From: Linyphia triangularis
Taxonomy: Eukaryota > Arthropoda > Arachnida > Araneae > Linyphiidae
Direction of reading: 5' to 3'
Length of the DNA: 64,000 nt
Assembly: GCA_963978545.1 (NCBI GenBank)
Contig: OZ021726.1
Span: 29,732,459-29,796,458 of the forward strand
This document shows positions 62,171-64,000 of the stretch, in pieces (within the stretch, counting starts at the first letter, position 1; each line of letters starts with the position of its first letter). The position numbers and the translations under genes are program-made. The notes beneath the pieces were generated by a model, which saw only the letters and a program-made list of their open reading frames with translations, had not been told where the DNA came from and did not search any database.

Positions 62171-64000
62171 CTAAATGAAATAAAGTACTGTTCAATTGTG
62201 AAATATTTGCAAAAAGACTTATAATTAGTTTTTCTAATAATTACTCGGAACTTTTACTTGATTTTTCTTCATTTTATATCATGCACACATACTAATGAGC
62301 ATTTAAATTAATGTTGTAAGCATGAAATAATGTACTTTTTAACTGAAGCTATCTCAAAAGAAACAAAATATTTGAATTTCTGTGAAGAAAAAGACTAAAA
62401 GTCTACATTTTAAACCTTTTTCATCAATCTTCCTTTGTAAATGAACAGTTCATGAAAAAAATTACAGGTTTAAGTTAGAGGTTTGAAAAGAGAAATTTTC
62501 ACAGCCAGCAAACAATAAATATGTAATTATTTTCAGAAAATGAAAAGAGTACCATTATATAACACAAGATTGTTTAATTGAGGAATAATTCTGCAGTCTC
62601 ATAAGTAGAGAATGCATCTGGTAGGTCTTAAAAGATGATTTTCAACTTTAAAGTCAGTTTTTAAAGACTACAAGGAACAATAAGTAAATTTTGCAATACT
62701 TTCTTCTGAATATGTGTTTATGCAATTGATCATTATCTCTATTTATGATATAGTCTTTTCAATACCTTCCCAGAGAGAGGCCAATGACGTACTGTCCAAA
62801 ACTGTCTTTGAACACATAAAGAAGTTAATTTAATTGAAACATTTATGTAAGAAAACTTTTCTAGAAAACTTTGTCGAATTCATGCCTGATATTGGCATTT
62901 TCAAATTAGCACAATTTTTACGGAACAAATATTTGCATTCCTATCACTCATGGAAAGCCAAATAGCGTCAGTACTTATGAATGCAATATAAAAATAATGC
63001 TAATTCACTGACAAATGAAAAAAAGAAGTTGTATAATATTAAATTGCTATCAAATATAATAAATTGTCACATTTTACTAGAATAGAAATTGTAAAATACT
63101 AACCTCGATTTAAAAGTTAATAAAATTTAAACTTTACGATGAAATATCTGACGAGGTTTATGATTTATTCTACATTACGCACATATAGCATGCTTTATGG
63201 TACAAGAACTATAGTAAGACATAAAAAGGAGTTGGTATTCAAAAAGTGCTTAGTAAAACGCACAAATATAGCATGATTTTATTTTTAATGGATAGTTTTT
63301 ACATCAGTAAAACTTGCAATATAGTGTAAAATACTTTAAGATGCATAAGGTTCTTTAGATGTTGCAAATGCAATCCTCACTTGCATTATGCATGTGTGTG
63401 TGTGAAAAAACAGAGATGGAAGGAGGGTGGAGAAACAGGGATTGGATTGAGTGGAAGAAGTTGACTGATGTGGCAGCTTCGCAAAATCGTTTTGATTTCA
63501 TTGGTGAAAAAATATAAAATAATGGTTTTAGGCACAAAAACCAAAAAATACTGTGAAATCCGTACGATTTCTTGAGCTGTTCATACAACCATACAAAATA
63601 GTAGATATCCGTACATTGTACGAATAATCAAGACAAGTTGGCAGCTATGCGAATCAGACGCTTTTCACCCTAAGATTACAATATAGCTATTGAATAACTG
63701 GTTTTAAAGCTCAGAATCATATTTAAAATTTTAATGCTTCTATATTACATGTCACTAAAAGATTCAATGATTATAATATAACTTTTTGATGACATATAAT
63801 TCCTTTTTGCAAAACCAGTATTTTGTTATTGTAAAAATTCTTCTTTTAAAAACTTTTTCTTCTATTTCCCATTGCAATAGCAGAGTTAATGTTAGAAATT
63901 TACATCTAAAACTGCAATGCCTTTTAATTGTGATGAATAGTGTAGGTTAAAGCATTGGTAGTTCACTAAGACTTTAGGTTTATATTGCAAGAGAAAAAAG
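62171..64000 (-). other. CIAPIN1 upstream intron (open at window end)
   Basis: This DNA lies upstream of the penultimate exon. I looked on the minus strand for the acidic linker that normally precedes motif A and found no exon with coding-like sequence and proper splice sites, so the intron probably runs past 64000. Short ORFs here (for example 63588-63355) have no recognisable homology. No copies of the window's repeat families occur. Confidence 0.6.

Noticed and set aside
62765..62830. An upstream CIAPIN1 exon on the minus strand (between an AAAGACAG acceptor and an AAG|GTATTG donor)
   Set aside because: The translated stretch does not resemble the acidic linker or the N-terminal domain of anamorsin.

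Overview
This window looks like eukaryotic nuclear DNA from an AT-rich, transposon-laden invertebrate genome. It has no operons and no dense ORFs. Introns are bounded by GT/AG, long homopolymers and (TA)n microsatellites are common, and several kinds of DNA transposon, non-LTR and LTR retroelement, and tRNA-derived SINE are present. The one host gene I recognise has an arthropod-like protein. An arthropod, perhaps an arachnid, is my best guess, but the species cannot be fixed from this sequence.

Host gene: the last two coding exons of CIAPIN1 (anamorsin, the cytosolic Fe-S assembly protein) lie on the minus strand (62170-62046 and 61213-61100) and carry both cysteine motifs. The rest of the gene must lie beyond position 64000. 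Downstream of its stop, about 57-61 kb is smooth AT-rich DNA without recognisable repeats. No other host gene is convincingly visible. A 60-codon ORF beside twin CRE sites (12.5-12.8 kb), a CCAAT/E-box/CRE cluster at 2.6 kb and a DR1 nuclear-receptor half-site pair at 50.8 kb are candidate promoter or first-exon regions.

Transposon layout from left to right. 1-3 kb: AT-rich DNA with a tandem duplication. 3133-5870: hAT-like element with a perfect 8-bp target duplication. 6.6-7.7 kb: hairpin, possible SINE and a 300-bp tandem duplication. 8373-10946: second hAT family with a perfect 8-bp duplication and a remnant transposase N-terminus. 13.3-14.05 kb: relic of a ZBED5/FAM200-like hAT transposase. 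14286-14943: fold-back element, whose family has two further copies at 37978 and 48624. 16.7-17.5, 24.2-24.5, 25.3-26.1, 27.5-28.3, 42.4-43.3 and 47.3-48.1 kb: six copies of one dispersed repeat family. 22340-22893 and 44169-44817: third hAT family. 23640-24141: 5'-truncated RTE-like LINE. 28313-29040: 728-bp palindrome. 31249-31604 and 53122-53478: two solo LTRs of one family. 32246-34293: fourth hAT family, with a SINE nested inside it. 36374-36980: palindrome-rich element. 38769-40095: possible hAT element holding a piggyBac-type MITE. 52181-52515: two identical 164-bp tandem copies.

The most interesting material is the set of nested and precisely bounded mobile elements: four hAT terminal types with intact target duplications, three long fold-back elements centred on bZIP-like sites, a hAT element that carries a segment homologous to DNA 2 kb away, and a repeat family whose internal A-tract position has become a different microsatellite in different copies. 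Nothing resembling a prokaryotic system, CRISPR array or virus was seen.
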